Shown: positions 56,013 to 64,000 of the stretch, piece after piece
Layout of the letters: each line of letters starts with the position of its first letter
Position numbering within the stretch: position 1 is the first letter of the stretch
DNA from: an uncultured Aquimarina sp.
Lineage (GTDB): Bacteria; Bacteroidota; Bacteroidia; Flavobacteriales; Flavobacteriaceae
Reading direction: 5' to 3'
Length of the DNA: 64,000 nucleotides
NCBI GenBank assembly: GCA_947496705.1
Contig: CANMDW010000005.1
Span: forward strand, 1 to 64,000
Made by a program: the position numbers and the translations under genes
The notes under the pieces: generated by a model
Told to the model about the DNA's origin: nothing
The model's input: only the letters and a program-made list of their open reading frames with translations
The model's database searches: none

Positions 56013-56591
56013 TTACCTTGATAAAAGCTCACTGGCTTTCTCAAGACCCTTTACTTCTTTGTCTATTTCGAATATTTTTGCCCTAACGTTCATGATTCGT
56101 ATTAGTAATTTTAGAAAAGCCGTGTAATCATGTCCTCCACCCCCACTACCAACAGCTTTTGCACTTAAAAGCTTATAGTACTCGCTTCGAAGTTTCTTGA
56201 AATATGCTGTTTCTCTTTGCAGCTGGGCTTCATGCCTTGACAGACCGTGGTGTATACCAAAAGATACCGACTTTCGTAATCTAATCTTATGCTCTATCTC
56301 TGATATTTTATTGTCTAGCGTTCTTATGATACCGAACACCGTAGCAATTACAGGAATACTGGTAAAAGAACTTCTTTTGTCACCATATTCTTTTTCCTCT
56401 TTTCTTAAGTCCTGTATTAACCTGGCTTGTCGTTTTTTCAAAAGTATTTCTGCCCCTAATAAAGTAGAAATACCAATTTTTTTAAAAGAAACATTTGTAT
56501 CAAAAATGGTTGTAGAATGAGTGATTTGACTCCTAATTTGGGTGCTGTAGCATAAACCAATAATGATGATGATGATTTTAATATTCTTCAT
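56013..56591 (-). CDS. Exported coiled-coil protein of the T4SS locus (accessory 4)
   Basis: 192 residues with a signal peptide (MKNIKIIIIIIGLCYSTQIR). Mature part helical: RQARLIQDLRKEEKEYGDK, DNKISEIEHKIRLRK and a last helix MNVRAKIFEIDKEVKGLE, with a Gly-rich break (GSGGGG). No family assigned. VirB5/TraI-like proteins of Bacteroidota have this general form (exported, helical, about 200 residues). It overlaps the preceding gene's end by 14 bp, so translation is coupled. Confidence 0.7.
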   Translation of the reverse strand: MKNIKIIIIIIGLCYSTQIRSQITHSTTIFDTNVSFKKIGISTLLGAEILLKKRQARLIQDLRKEEKEYGDKRSSFTSIPVIATVFGIIRTLDNKISEIEHKIRLRKSVSFGIHHGLSRHEAQLQRETAYFKKLRSEYYKLLSAKAVGSGGGGHDYTAFLKLLIRIMNVRAKIFEIDKEVKGLEKASELLSR

Positions 56592-57129
56592 TTTCTAAAG
56601 TGATATTAATAACATTCTCTAATGCTGTTAAGATTAACAAGATGCGTTCCCCTTCAGGTATTGGATTTCCTCTATTCAGGTAATCTCCTATTTTTTTACT
56701 TTCTGCATTTAATTTCTTGTAAAACCTCAATCGAATTATTTGATTTCGAAAAGCATCATTGGGATTAGCAACTTTTTTTACTACAGGGTATTTTTTTTGG
56801 ATGTATGCATAACTATTATACCCTAGTGCTTTGTTAAAATTGATACCATTTATAAACCTCTTAATCCTGTTCTTTTTCCACGATAAAGAGGAATGAATCC
56901 TGGTCAATTCATTATATTGATGATCAATAACTCTTTTTATCGAAGATGCCTTAGCTAATTGGAGTACTAATTGTGGTTTCATACGTTTATTGTAACTGTT
57001 AATTTCACTGTAAAGCTCCTGGGATAAATTATCTGTAAATCGTGTATTAACGGTATGTTTAATAACAAATTGAGCATTTGCCGAGTAGGTAACCATTAGA
57101 AAGAGTATACTGCCTAAAATTTGTTTCAT
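56578..57129 (-). CDS. Exported helical protein of the T4SS locus (accessory 3)
   Basis: 183 residues from the ATG at 57129, giving a clean signal peptide (MKQILGSILFLMVTYSANAQ). An ATG at 57174 overlaps the preceding stop (ATGA) and may initiate translation, adding 15 residues. Mature part is helical and basic (LVLQLAKASSIKRVIDHQYN, WKKNRIKRFINGINF) with the C-terminal ILTALENVINITLENEEY. It shares with accessory 1 an IDHxxxxL helix, hinting at distant relation. Confidence 0.68.
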   Translation of the reverse strand: MKQILGSILFLMVTYSANAQFVIKHTVNTRFTDNLSQELYSEINSYNKRMKPQLVLQLAKASSIKRVIDHQYNELTRIHSSLSWKKNRIKRFINGINFNKALGYNSYAYIQKKYPVVKKVANPNDAFRNQIIRLRFYKKLNAESKKIGDYLNRGNPIPEGERILLILTALENVINITLENEEY

Positions 57130-57170
57130 CTGTTTATCATTTAAAATTCTACAATCATTATTTTCGCTTA

Positions 57171-57722
57171 TCATCTATTTATGAAAGCATGTAGCACTTT
57201 GCTTTGTTCTATTTTATCTTCTACCGAGTCCATAAGCCGATGTATATTTGACAGCGATTCCATGGTGTTCTGATGTAGGTTTATTTTTTCGCCATAGAGT
57301 GCAACACCTCTTGGATTTTGCTTTTTCAATTCATTTTGCAGGTTATCGAGCATTTCATTAATAAGCTCAAGTGTTTGGGTATTGTGTCTTTTCTTAGAAT
57401 AAATAAAAAAGGGTAATGAGCTGTTTTTGCCTTTTAATAGATGATATCTTCTTTGAGCATCATCAATTTCTCTATTTATTTCTCCTGCAAGAATTATCGA
57501 TGCTCCCACCAAATAAATAGCTCTTTTCGAATACTTAGCATTAAAACTATTGATGTCTTTGATCAATTTGCGGTCTGCTTCTTTTAGTTCATAATACTCA
57601 ACAGTAGCAACCGCTGAGCCTAAAATAGATCCCACAAGTAAAAAGTCTGTAAGAAACGGATACTCTTGAGAGAACATTGTCGTAGTATTAAGCATTACAA
57701 CCAATAGGATTATTTTTTTCAT
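57171..57722 (-). CDS. Exported helical protein of the T4SS locus (accessory 2)
   Basis: 183 residues. Signal peptide MKKIILLVVMLNTTTMFSQ; then a hydrophobic stretch (FLLVGSILGSAVATVEYYEL), a second (AIYLVGASIILAGEI) and two long helices (LELINEMLDNLQNELKK, SLSNIHRLMDSVEDKIEQ). It may be membrane-attached. No family is recognised. Ends in an ATGA overlap with the next gene. Confidence 0.68.
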   Translation of the reverse strand: MKKIILLVVMLNTTTMFSQEYPFLTDFLLVGSILGSAVATVEYYELKEADRKLIKDINSFNAKYSKRAIYLVGASIILAGEINREIDDAQRRYHLLKGKNSSLPFFIYSKKRHNTQTLELINEMLDNLQNELKKQNPRGVALYGEKINLHQNTMESLSNIHRLMDSVEDKIEQSKVLHAFINR

Positions 57723-57754
57723 TACGTTTTTTTGTCTTGTTTTATACCATGATT

Positions 57755-58363
57755 TTAGAATACAATTTCTGCTGCCTTTAGAAATCGAGATAGTTCTGAA
57801 AACTCTTCATAATTCAATACGGCCAATCCTGCTGCAGAAAAAAACAATATTTTTCTGGCACTTCTATCGCTTTCAGACAACTCCCTAATGATCTTATTTC
57901 TTAAGCGATAAATTTCTTGCCGCTTTCCTGATTTTATCTTATTGGCACTCACATTGTTTAAACTCACTAAAACAAACTTATCTAACGCAATACTCTTTAA
58001 ATAATCTCTTTTTATTTCTGTCATATATGGAAGCCTTTTATAGTTCCCCAGGGCAGAAGTTCCCAAACTTAACGTTGCAGAACCGAGTGATCGAACCAAA
58101 AAACCATTCTTTTTATCAAACCGGTTCTTGGTATAATTTTTTTTCAACTGACGCCGGTGATGATCAATGGCTTTTGATAACTGCCTATTTGTTAATAGTA
58201 AGGTTGCATTTCTACCTATTAGTGTTAATGTCAACCTGGATAATTTACTCCTTGTTTGACGATCTCTATTATTGAGATGTGTGTGAATATGGACCCATTG
58301 ACTATAACCAGACTCGCAGATTAAGAGCAATATAACTACTATAAGTATTTTATAATTTTTCAT
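57755..58363 (-). CDS. Exported helical protein of the T4SS locus (accessory 1)
   Basis: 202 residues. Signal peptide MKNYKILIVVILLLICESGYSQ. Mature part very basic at first (NNRDRQTRSKLSRL, HHRRQLKKNYTKNRF), with a Ser/Gly/Leu-rich middle (GSATLSLGTSALGN) and a hydrophobic C-terminal helix. No family is recognised; same size and export class as its neighbours. Confidence 0.68.
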   Translation of the reverse strand: MKNYKILIVVILLLICESGYSQWVHIHTHLNNRDRQTRSKLSRLTLTLIGRNATLLLTNRQLSKAIDHHRRQLKKNYTKNRFDKKNGFLVRSLGSATLSLGTSALGNYKRLPYMTEIKRDYLKSIALDKFVLVSLNNVSANKIKSGKRQEIYRLRNKIIRELSESDRSARKILFFSAAGLAVLNYEEFSELSRFLKAAEIVF

Positions 58364-58424
58364 TTGTTCACTTGTTTGTTATGTTGACTAATTTGACTAC
58401 CCTGCCAGATATTAAATCCAGCGT

Positions 58425-58928
58425 CTAATTGGTGATTAGTATGCGTGATAAAATATTTCTTCCAGCCTCGTTTTTCACTTGTTCTAATTCCAGAAGTATC
58501 TTATTTGTAATACTTGTATACTTTTCTCCTATCAGTTCTTTAACTCCCTGGTTGATTTTGTTCGAAGTACTTACTCGCATTAGGTTTACAATCTCTTTGT
58601 GCGCCCCTAATAAATAATTAACTTTATTTTGACAGGCTTTTCTCTTAAAAGGATTGAGGTAACTACTACATGTATTTCTGTATTTTAGAGGATTAATACC
58701 TGCACTCGTAAAATCATTAAAATTTAGATTAGTTTTAGACAACTCTTCCAAAACGGTGGTTGGTGTGGTCTTGCCATATGCAGTTGTTGTCCTTACTGTT
58801 TCTGAATAAGCACGGCTAACTTCGTTTCTTTCTAGAAGTCTAGCTACCAGACCTGGCCCATCTAAATACTGACCATGCATGTTACTTAGTCCCATCATAA
58901 AAATGATTGATAAAAAGAATGTTTTCAT
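58425..58928 (-). CDS. Exported helical protein downstream of traN
   Basis: 167 residues. Signal peptide MKTFFLSIIFMMGLSNMHGQ. Contains a likely disulphide pair region (RNTCSSYLNPFKRKACQNK) and a helical C-terminal half (LLGAHKEIVNLMRVS, ITNKILLELEQVKNEAG). The YLNPFKRKAC phrase and helical periplasmic form recall VirB5-like pilus-tip proteins, but no family is assigned. Starts 1 bp after traN ends. Confidence 0.68.
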   Translation of the reverse strand: MKTFFLSIIFMMGLSNMHGQYLDGPGLVARLLERNEVSRAYSETVRTTTAYGKTTPTTVLEELSKTNLNFNDFTSAGINPLKYRNTCSSYLNPFKRKACQNKVNYLLGAHKEIVNLMRVSTSNKINQGVKELIGEKYTSITNKILLELEQVKNEAGRNILSRILITN

Positions 58929-58929
58929 T

Positions 58930-59766
58930 TTATATGATTTTTGGTTGTAGTAGTTTTTTTCTTGGGATATCTATGGTAGCAGATCTACCACCGTTTTCTT
59001 CAAAAATGTCGATAGCGAGTTTCTCCTTTTCATTTAGCATGAACTTGTCAAATAACAGCGTAATACTTCCTCTGCCTTCGCCAATAATCTCAAAATCATC
59101 AGTACAGGTATACAAAGGAGAGATCACTCTTTCCTGATATAAATAATCTTTACTAAATCGTTTATACAGCTTGGTTCTAAAAAGGATATGATCTATATCA
59201 AAATCTATAGTAGACTCATTTCTTAATGCTATGCGTATTGCTATTTTTTCCTGGATATAAAATATTCCCGTTATTTCAATTCTCAGGTCTCCTTCTTTTT
59301 TATTTTTGATCCTAACATTGACACCTGTCTTTTCCATTTGATCACATAGTGATACAAATTCATCTTCTTTTTTTTGTGCTATCGCTTCTTCTTGCTTAAA
59401 TATTGAAATGATTTGGCTGGACTTTTTTACTTTAAACGTTTCTGGATAGGCAAAGCGATTATAACCCAAAGCAATAGAATAATATGCTCCATTTTTAGTA
59501 ATCACTGTAAGGTTAGAAATTTGGCTTCTGGTATCTTCTAATTCTTCACCTATATGCTTTAATCGTATTATTTGCTGTAAGGTATCTGCAACAAAATAGG
59601 GAGATCCTATATCCAAATATTTAATATCATCACTAAATAGAAGGTGTGTTGTTTTTACATCTGAAATAAGTAACGTATCCTGCTCTGTTAAAGCGACCAA
59701 ATTTGTTTGTGCATATGTCGAATAACAACTTGCTATTGTAATGATCAATATTTTAATGTGTTTCAT
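58930..59766 (-). CDS. traN: TraN-family T4SS protein (VirB9-like, DUF4138)
   Basis: 278 residues. Signal peptide to about TYAQ (19). The beta-rich N-terminal domain (LISDVKTTHLLFSDDIKYLDIGS, split; NLTVITKNGAYYSIALGYNR, split) is the DUF4138/TraN core, and the C-terminal VirB9-like domain has YIQEKIAIRIALRNESTIDFDIDHILFR (split). TraN pairs with TraM in the outer-membrane core complex. Start lies 43 bp after the TraG stop. Confidence 0.92.
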   Translation of the reverse strand: MKHIKILIITIASCYSTYAQTNLVALTEQDTLLISDVKTTHLLFSDDIKYLDIGSPYFVADTLQQIIRLKHIGEELEDTRSQISNLTVITKNGAYYSIALGYNRFAYPETFKVKKSSQIISIFKQEEAIAQKKEDEFVSLCDQMEKTGVNVRIKNKKEGDLRIEITGIFYIQEKIAIRIALRNESTIDFDIDHILFRTKLYKRFSKDYLYQERVISPLYTCTDDFEIIGEGRGSITLLFDKFMLNEKEKLAIDIFEENGGRSATIDIPRKKLLQPKII

Positions 59767-59809
59767 AATCTGTTTTTTTTATATTTTCTATCAAATTCTT
59801 CTGTCTTTT

Positions 59810-62158
59810 TTATATTTTCTCCACAAATTCTTTTAGTGCCAATTGCATATTGTTCTTTTTGTTATACACATCATAAATAAACTTATTTTCATCTGCGTTT
59901 GAAGAATAACAGGCATACCGCTCTGGGGATACACTTACTTTATATACATTAGAAACACTACCGACTTTTATAAAAACTTCTCTTTTATCGGTAGAAAACA
60001 GCTTTTCAAGATCTGATTCGCTGAAGGATAAATACTCTGCAAATTTATCTTTGGTAGCCATTTTCTTTTTATGAGATAATAAGATCATGGTATCTGTATT
60101 ATTAATCATCGCCGGACCTGCAGGGGTATCTAATATATCTTCTACATCCTGAGTGGCGATCGCCACTTCTCCATAAAATTTTCTCACTGTTTTGTATAAG
60201 TATTTTATAAATTGTGCCATTTCTCCCTTTGATATGGGTTTCCAACACTCGTCTATAAAAATGGATTTTTTTACTTCCGGAATTTTTCTGATCTTCCCCA
60301 TCACCACATCAATACATAGCATTGTAACCAATGGAAACAAAACCGGGTGATCTTTTATATTATCCATTTCGAAAACAATAAATCGTTCCCGAACAAGATC
60401 TACCTGGTCTCTGGAATTAAGGATCTGGTTATATTTTCCATCATGAAAGTCTCTTAGAGATAGCTGAAAACTAATCTTGTCGAAATACTTGTCTTCATTC
60501 TCCATAACAATATTTTCATCAACAAACTCGTAGAAAGATGACATACAGGGAAATATGTCGTTATTTGAAGAAAGGTGCTCATAATAAGCATCGAGGTATA
60601 ATCCTATAATTTGCTTTTCTTCTCTCATTGAAGGGTCATCCCCTTTCCATAAAAAAAGAATAAGTGAGGTAAGAAATACCTTTTTTTCATTATTTATTTC
60701 ACTCAACTCATTAAAATAGAAGGGATTGAATTGTAATGGCATATCAAGGTCATAAGCAAAATATTGACCGTTAACTAATTGGCATAACTTCTTATAAGAG
60801 TTACCAATATCGATCATCACAATATGATGCCCTTGCTCGTAATATTGACTAGCGATATGATTGATCAGGAATGATTTTCCTGTGCCTGAAGGACCAAAAA
60901 TTAACCGGTTTCTATTTACAATAAGGCCTCTTTTTACTGGCTCATCCCAAAGATCAAGACGTACTGGCGCTCCATTTTTTCTATCACTTAATAGTATACC
61001 ATCTTTGTTTCCTTCATAATAGCTTTCAAAATTTAAAAAAACAGGTGTTTGCTCAGATATTCCGATAAACTTATAATTTTCAGGAATATATACTGAAGCT
61101 CCAGGGGCATTATTTACAAAGAGATCTTTTAAGGCATATTTAATTTGATAGGGGACAATACCTAGCTCTTTAAAAGAATTTTCTAACTGATTTTTACTAT
61201 TTTCTAATTTCTCTTCAGCAGTATCCCATAGTGTAATATTGAAATGTTGACTCACGAATCTTAACTCTTTCTCCAGCGAATCATTTACTAAATCGTCTAT
61301 CTGGCTATAGGTAACCTCATTCTCTTTTGATAAAATTGCCAGACTTTTGAACTGATTTAATTTTGTCTTTAATTTTGAAAAAATACTGTCGGAATTATCA
61401 ATATATATTACCTGATTATAAATATGATTACATTCTAAACCCAAACAAACAGGTTGGATAAATGGAACCTGAAAATTGGTTTTTGGCGTAGAGAAATCAA
61501 TATTCTTCTTTGTCGACTCAATAAAAAGTGGTAATTGGTCATAGGATGTTATCGCATACATTTCTCCTATTTTATTGCCTACCTGAAGTCTTTTGTCAAA
61601 AAACAAATCCTTAAGAGGTTGGTCTCCTGTATTGGATAATGAAAAATACTTCCCCAAAACTTCTAAGATCTCATCTGTACTTAATTTATTGATAGTAAAA
61701 GACTCTTCTTTTTCTAAAAATGAAATACATGTACTTACTATCTTTAAAAAATCACCGGCTTCTTCCATGTACTTTTCATAAAGTTTTGGGCTGCTGGCAA
61801 GACTCATTTTCTTTTTAGAATCTTTTGTTATAAATAAATAGCACTCGTGACTTAATGTGGGTTTTTCATAAAAGAATTTATTATCACTACGGCTTAACAT
61901 GTGATCCCCTTTAGTGATTCTTTCTTTTACTTTGTCTACAAAAAAATAATCTTGCTTTTGGATAATAGTATCTTCCGGTAAAGAGCGTATGATCTTATCA
62001 AATAATTGATTAATTCTATTAATAGCAGCCATATCTAAAGAATATACCTGAGGCAATTTTAATCTGTATGCCACGCTTATATCACCTTTCTTAGAAACTA
62101 ACAAGTCATCTTCTACAGCGTAAATAGGAAATATTGTATCTATTGTGTCACTTTTCAT
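59810..62158 (-). CDS. traG: TraG-family T4SS ATPase (VirB4-like)
   Basis: 782 residues. N-terminal domain PIYAVEDDLLVSKKGDISVAY typical of TraG; Walker A FGPSGTGKSFLINH (about 420), the phrase HHIVMIDIGNSYKKLCQLVNG, RERFIVFEMDNIKDHPVLFP, and Walker B KSIFIDECWKPI (about 636), then IATQDVEDIL. It powers pilus biogenesis and substrate transfer at the inner membrane. Full length for the family. Starts 1 bp after the TraM stop. Confidence 0.96.
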   Translation of the reverse strand: MKSDTIDTIFPIYAVEDDLLVSKKGDISVAYRLKLPQVYSLDMAAINRINQLFDKIIRSLPEDTIIQKQDYFFVDKVKERITKGDHMLSRSDNKFFYEKPTLSHECYLFITKDSKKKMSLASSPKLYEKYMEEAGDFLKIVSTCISFLEKEESFTINKLSTDEILEVLGKYFSLSNTGDQPLKDLFFDKRLQVGNKIGEMYAITSYDQLPLFIESTKKNIDFSTPKTNFQVPFIQPVCLGLECNHIYNQVIYIDNSDSIFSKLKTKLNQFKSLAILSKENEVTYSQIDDLVNDSLEKELRFVSQHFNITLWDTAEEKLENSKNQLENSFKELGIVPYQIKYALKDLFVNNAPGASVYIPENYKFIGISEQTPVFLNFESYYEGNKDGILLSDRKNGAPVRLDLWDEPVKRGLIVNRNRLIFGPSGTGKSFLINHIASQYYEQGHHIVMIDIGNSYKKLCQLVNGQYFAYDLDMPLQFNPFYFNELSEINNEKKVFLTSLILFLWKGDDPSMREEKQIIGLYLDAYYEHLSSNNDIFPCMSSFYEFVDENIVMENEDKYFDKISFQLSLRDFHDGKYNQILNSRDQVDLVRERFIVFEMDNIKDHPVLFPLVTMLCIDVVMGKIRKIPEVKKSIFIDECWKPISKGEMAQFIKYLYKTVRKFYGEVAIATQDVEDILDTPAGPAMINNTDTMILLSHKKKMATKDKFAEYLSFSESDLEKLFSTDKREVFIKVGSVSNVYKVSVSPERYACYSSNADENKFIYDVYNKKNNMQLALKEFVEKI

Positions 62159-62159
62159 A

Positions 62160-63359
62160 TTACTGTGTATTTATATTAAACCATAAATGGTATTTCTTGG
62201 GCATAAAAATTCTTCTCTTTTCAAATACCTCATCACCTACTTCTTTGGCTGCAGATAAGATTGCTATGTCTTTTGCTTCTTCAAGTCGTATACTATTGTT
62301 ACTACCTCCAAAACCTGCTGCCTGTGTACCTCTTTGGTATGCATAATCATATACGTCTTTTGTTACTTTAGATGGTATTTTTGGCCAGGTTCTATTTCCT
62401 AAATGCACTCCTTCTCTACCATCGAAATCATAAAGGCTAAAATCTAAGATGTAGAGTTTGTTTCCTTTTTTGTAACTATTAACATCGATCAGGAGCCTAT
62501 CTGTAGCGATATTTACTTTACCATAGACTATTGCTCCTTTAGGAATTGTTAAATCCGGTTTTTTAAGCATTACTGCTTTCTTAGTTCTGATGGCAATGGT
62601 ACTTCCATTAACCAGTATACCTTGATCTACAGTCTCTGCAGGAACTAACGCTACTATTTTATCAGAAACATTAGCAGATCCGGCGCCTTGAAAGAAATTC
62701 TTTTTTCCTATCTTATCCTTAAGGGAGTTTGACAATCTTTCACTAACATTTTGACCGGTCTTTGAAATTTCTTCGGGTGTTATGCCTCCTATATTTGATA
62801 TCGAATCTTGAGCTAAAGACGCAGCGTATTGATTATAAGATTTAATAATGGCATCTATATCTTGAGGATTACCAGATTGTGCTGCCAGATTAGATTCTGC
62901 CAGTAGTTGATCTTGTAGTGCCAAAATTCTTTTCAATTCTGCATCTATATCCTCTTCTTCTGTTGTTATGCTTCTGTCTTGTGCAGTTGTATAGTTATTT
63001 TTATTCGTACTTTTCCCTACTGTCGCCAGCAATTCTTTTTCAGCTTTTTCTGCTACTATTCCTTCTATGACCGGATTATCTTCTATAGACAATTCCTCTT
63101 CTTCATACGCTACTTCACTTAGATTTCTTACAACATCGTTTATTTCGTTTTGCCCTCCTGAATTATCCTCCTCATAATTTTGCAATTTTGATTTACGATC
63201 AATCTTTTTCTCATCTACATTTGGAGTCAAAATATTTACCTTCGATTTTAAAGGTTCCGATGTATTTGGTGAAAACACAATAAACTTGATATAACCTACA
63301 AACACTACAATAAACAGTACAGACACAACTGCAACAATAATTTTTTTCTTCTTATCCAT
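62160..63359 (-). CDS. traM: TraM-family T4SS protein (VirB10-like)
   Basis: 399 residues. N-terminal TM helix (IIVAVVSVLFIVVFVGYIKF), a long variable linker with acidic runs (about 50-160), then the TraM C-terminal domain (about 235-395): VPAETVDQGILVNGSTIAIR, AIVYGKVNIATDRLLIDVNS, GLNT-type ending replaced here by FFGGSNNS-like AAGFGGSNNSIRLEEAKDI. Bridges the inner and outer membranes. Starts 9 bp after the M23 peptidase gene ends. Confidence 0.93.
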   Translation of the reverse strand: MDKKKKIIVAVVSVLFIVVFVGYIKFIVFSPNTSEPLKSKVNILTPNVDEKKIDRKSKLQNYEEDNSGGQNEINDVVRNLSEVAYEEEELSIEDNPVIEGIVAEKAEKELLATVGKSTNKNNYTTAQDRSITTEEEDIDAELKRILALQDQLLAESNLAAQSGNPQDIDAIIKSYNQYAASLAQDSISNIGGITPEEISKTGQNVSERLSNSLKDKIGKKNFFQGAGSANVSDKIVALVPAETVDQGILVNGSTIAIRTKKAVMLKKPDLTIPKGAIVYGKVNIATDRLLIDVNSYKKGNKLYILDFSLYDFDGREGVHLGNRTWPKIPSKVTKDVYDYAYQRGTQAAGFGGSNNSIRLEEAKDIAILSAAKEVGDEVFEKRRIFMPKKYHLWFNINTQ

Positions 63360-63368
63360 GTCTAAATT

Positions 63369-63926
63369 TTATTCATTAATCGCAACTTCTTTGCGCTCTT
63401 CTTTTAACAGGTTTTTCCACACTAATAATGGATCTACTTTTTTATTTCTAAGCCATATTTCATAATGCAGATGAGGACCAGTTACCAGGCCCGTATCGCC
63501 TACAAATCCAATTAATTGTCCTTGTGAAACTCTATCACCTTTCTTAATCATTCTAACCCATAGATGACCATATAAAGTCTTTATTCCTCCTAAATGGGAA
63601 ATCAAAACATAATTTCCATAATCCTTTTTATAACCAGCTTTTTGAACAACACCAGTTGCCGTTGCATAGACCGGTTTACCTTTCATAGCTACCAAATCGA
63701 TACCCTTGTGCAGCATCTTTTTTTTATGAATGGGATGTTTTCTATATCCATATGCAGAAGACATTTTTACAAAATCATTTTTGTCTAATGGGAAATAGAT
63801 CGGCACATTATTATTTTTCTCAATGTTATGTGCCCCGACTGATTTCTGAGCGCATACGCTCTCGGAAGCAAGAAAGATCAATCCTCCCAAAAACAATACT
63901 CTATATGTAAACAATGACTTTTTCAT
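63369..63926 (-). CDS. M23 family (LytM-type) metallopeptidase
   Basis: 185 residues from the ATG at 63926 (an upstream TTG at 63953 is unlikely). Signal peptide ending near VCAQ (27). The LytM zinc site is complete: His73 and Asp77 (HKGID), His121 (YGHLW) and the His152/His154 pair (GPHLHYE). It cuts peptidoglycan cross-bridges, presumably to let the T4SS cross the wall. First gene of the cluster seen; the operon may extend beyond the window. Confidence 0.93.
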   Translation of the reverse strand: MKKSLFTYRVLFLGGLIFLASESVCAQKSVGAHNIEKNNNVPIYFPLDKNDFVKMSSAYGYRKHPIHKKKMLHKGIDLVAMKGKPVYATATGVVQKAGYKKDYGNYVLISHLGGIKTLYGHLWVRMIKKGDRVSQGQLIGFVGDTGLVTGPHLHYEIWLRNKKVDPLLVWKNLLKEERKEVAINE

Positions 63927-64000
63927 ATGTAATGCAACAATTTTTTTATTCAATCAATTCAATGAATATCCTACATAAACTAGCTTTATTTCCTTCATTC

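Noticed and set aside
47289..63926. Complete integrative conjugative element
   Set aside because: No relaxase, coupling protein, integrase or att-like direct repeat was found inside the window; the question stays open beyond 64000.

Overview
The window looks like a chromosome segment of a marine-type Flavobacteriaceae bacterium (Bacteroidota), perhaps close to Aquimarina. The signs are low GC, A-rich leaders instead of strong Shine-Dalgarno sites, many lipoproteins with acidic residues after the lipobox Cys, a Bacteroidota-type -7 box (TAnnTTTG), and Bacteroides-style TraG/TraM/TraN/TraJ/TraK components. The genus is inference.

Region 1 (1-28 kb) is mostly housekeeping. It holds an ABC exporter pair, uvrB, a ClbS-type protein, a DPP-IV peptidase, an SPFH/Arc-like pair, a broken histidine kinase beside an intact receiver protein, an Hsp20, a TerB-like protein, an AprA-type methyltransferase, sucC, a LON-substrate-binding protein, lysA, an amidohydrolase, a LysM/receptor-fold protein and guaA. 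Between these genes lie repeats: a 41-bp tandem array, a fold-back element with 23-bp inverted repeats, a second inverted-repeat element, a family of palindromic arms, and CCCCAGCCCC-type dispersed repeats.

Region 2 (28-47 kb) is a membrane-attack island. It encodes an aerolysin/ETX-MTX2-like lipoprotein, a Tat-type cholesterol oxidase that also looks like a lipoprotein, and a cholesterol-dependent-cytolysin-like (CDC-like) lipoprotein. In the CDC-like protein the usual membrane-binding domain 4 is replaced by what reads as a four-repeat hemopexin-like propeller. Between them are relics of further CDC-like genes and three paralogous membrane regulators (TPR, one TM, coiled coil, HTH). A shared upstream box (about 20 bp core, up to 50 bp overall) precedes the CDC-like gene, the cholesterol oxidase and three relics. 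Several copies are followed by a second GGCAGAT leader motif, often in a hairpin. The island ends with a soluble histidine kinase and a LytTR response regulator.

Region 3 (47-64 kb, minus strand) is a type IV secretion locus: M23 peptidase, TraM (VirB10-like), TraG (VirB4), TraN (VirB9-like), four or five small exported helical proteins, TraJ (VirB6-like), DUF4133/DUF4134-like VirB3/VirB2 candidates, TraK (VirB8-like) and a PH-domain protein. Downstream come a predicted serine alpha/beta hydrolase and several unrecognised charged proteins, one with a decayed partial duplicate. No relaxase, coupling protein or integrase is visible before the window ends. The cluster could be part of a conjugative element cut by the window edge, or a T4SS adapted to protein delivery with the hydrolase and its neighbours as cargo. 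Two 95-bp homologous upstream regions with 20-bp-spaced direct repeats suggest control of cargo genes, possibly by the nearby LytTR regulator.
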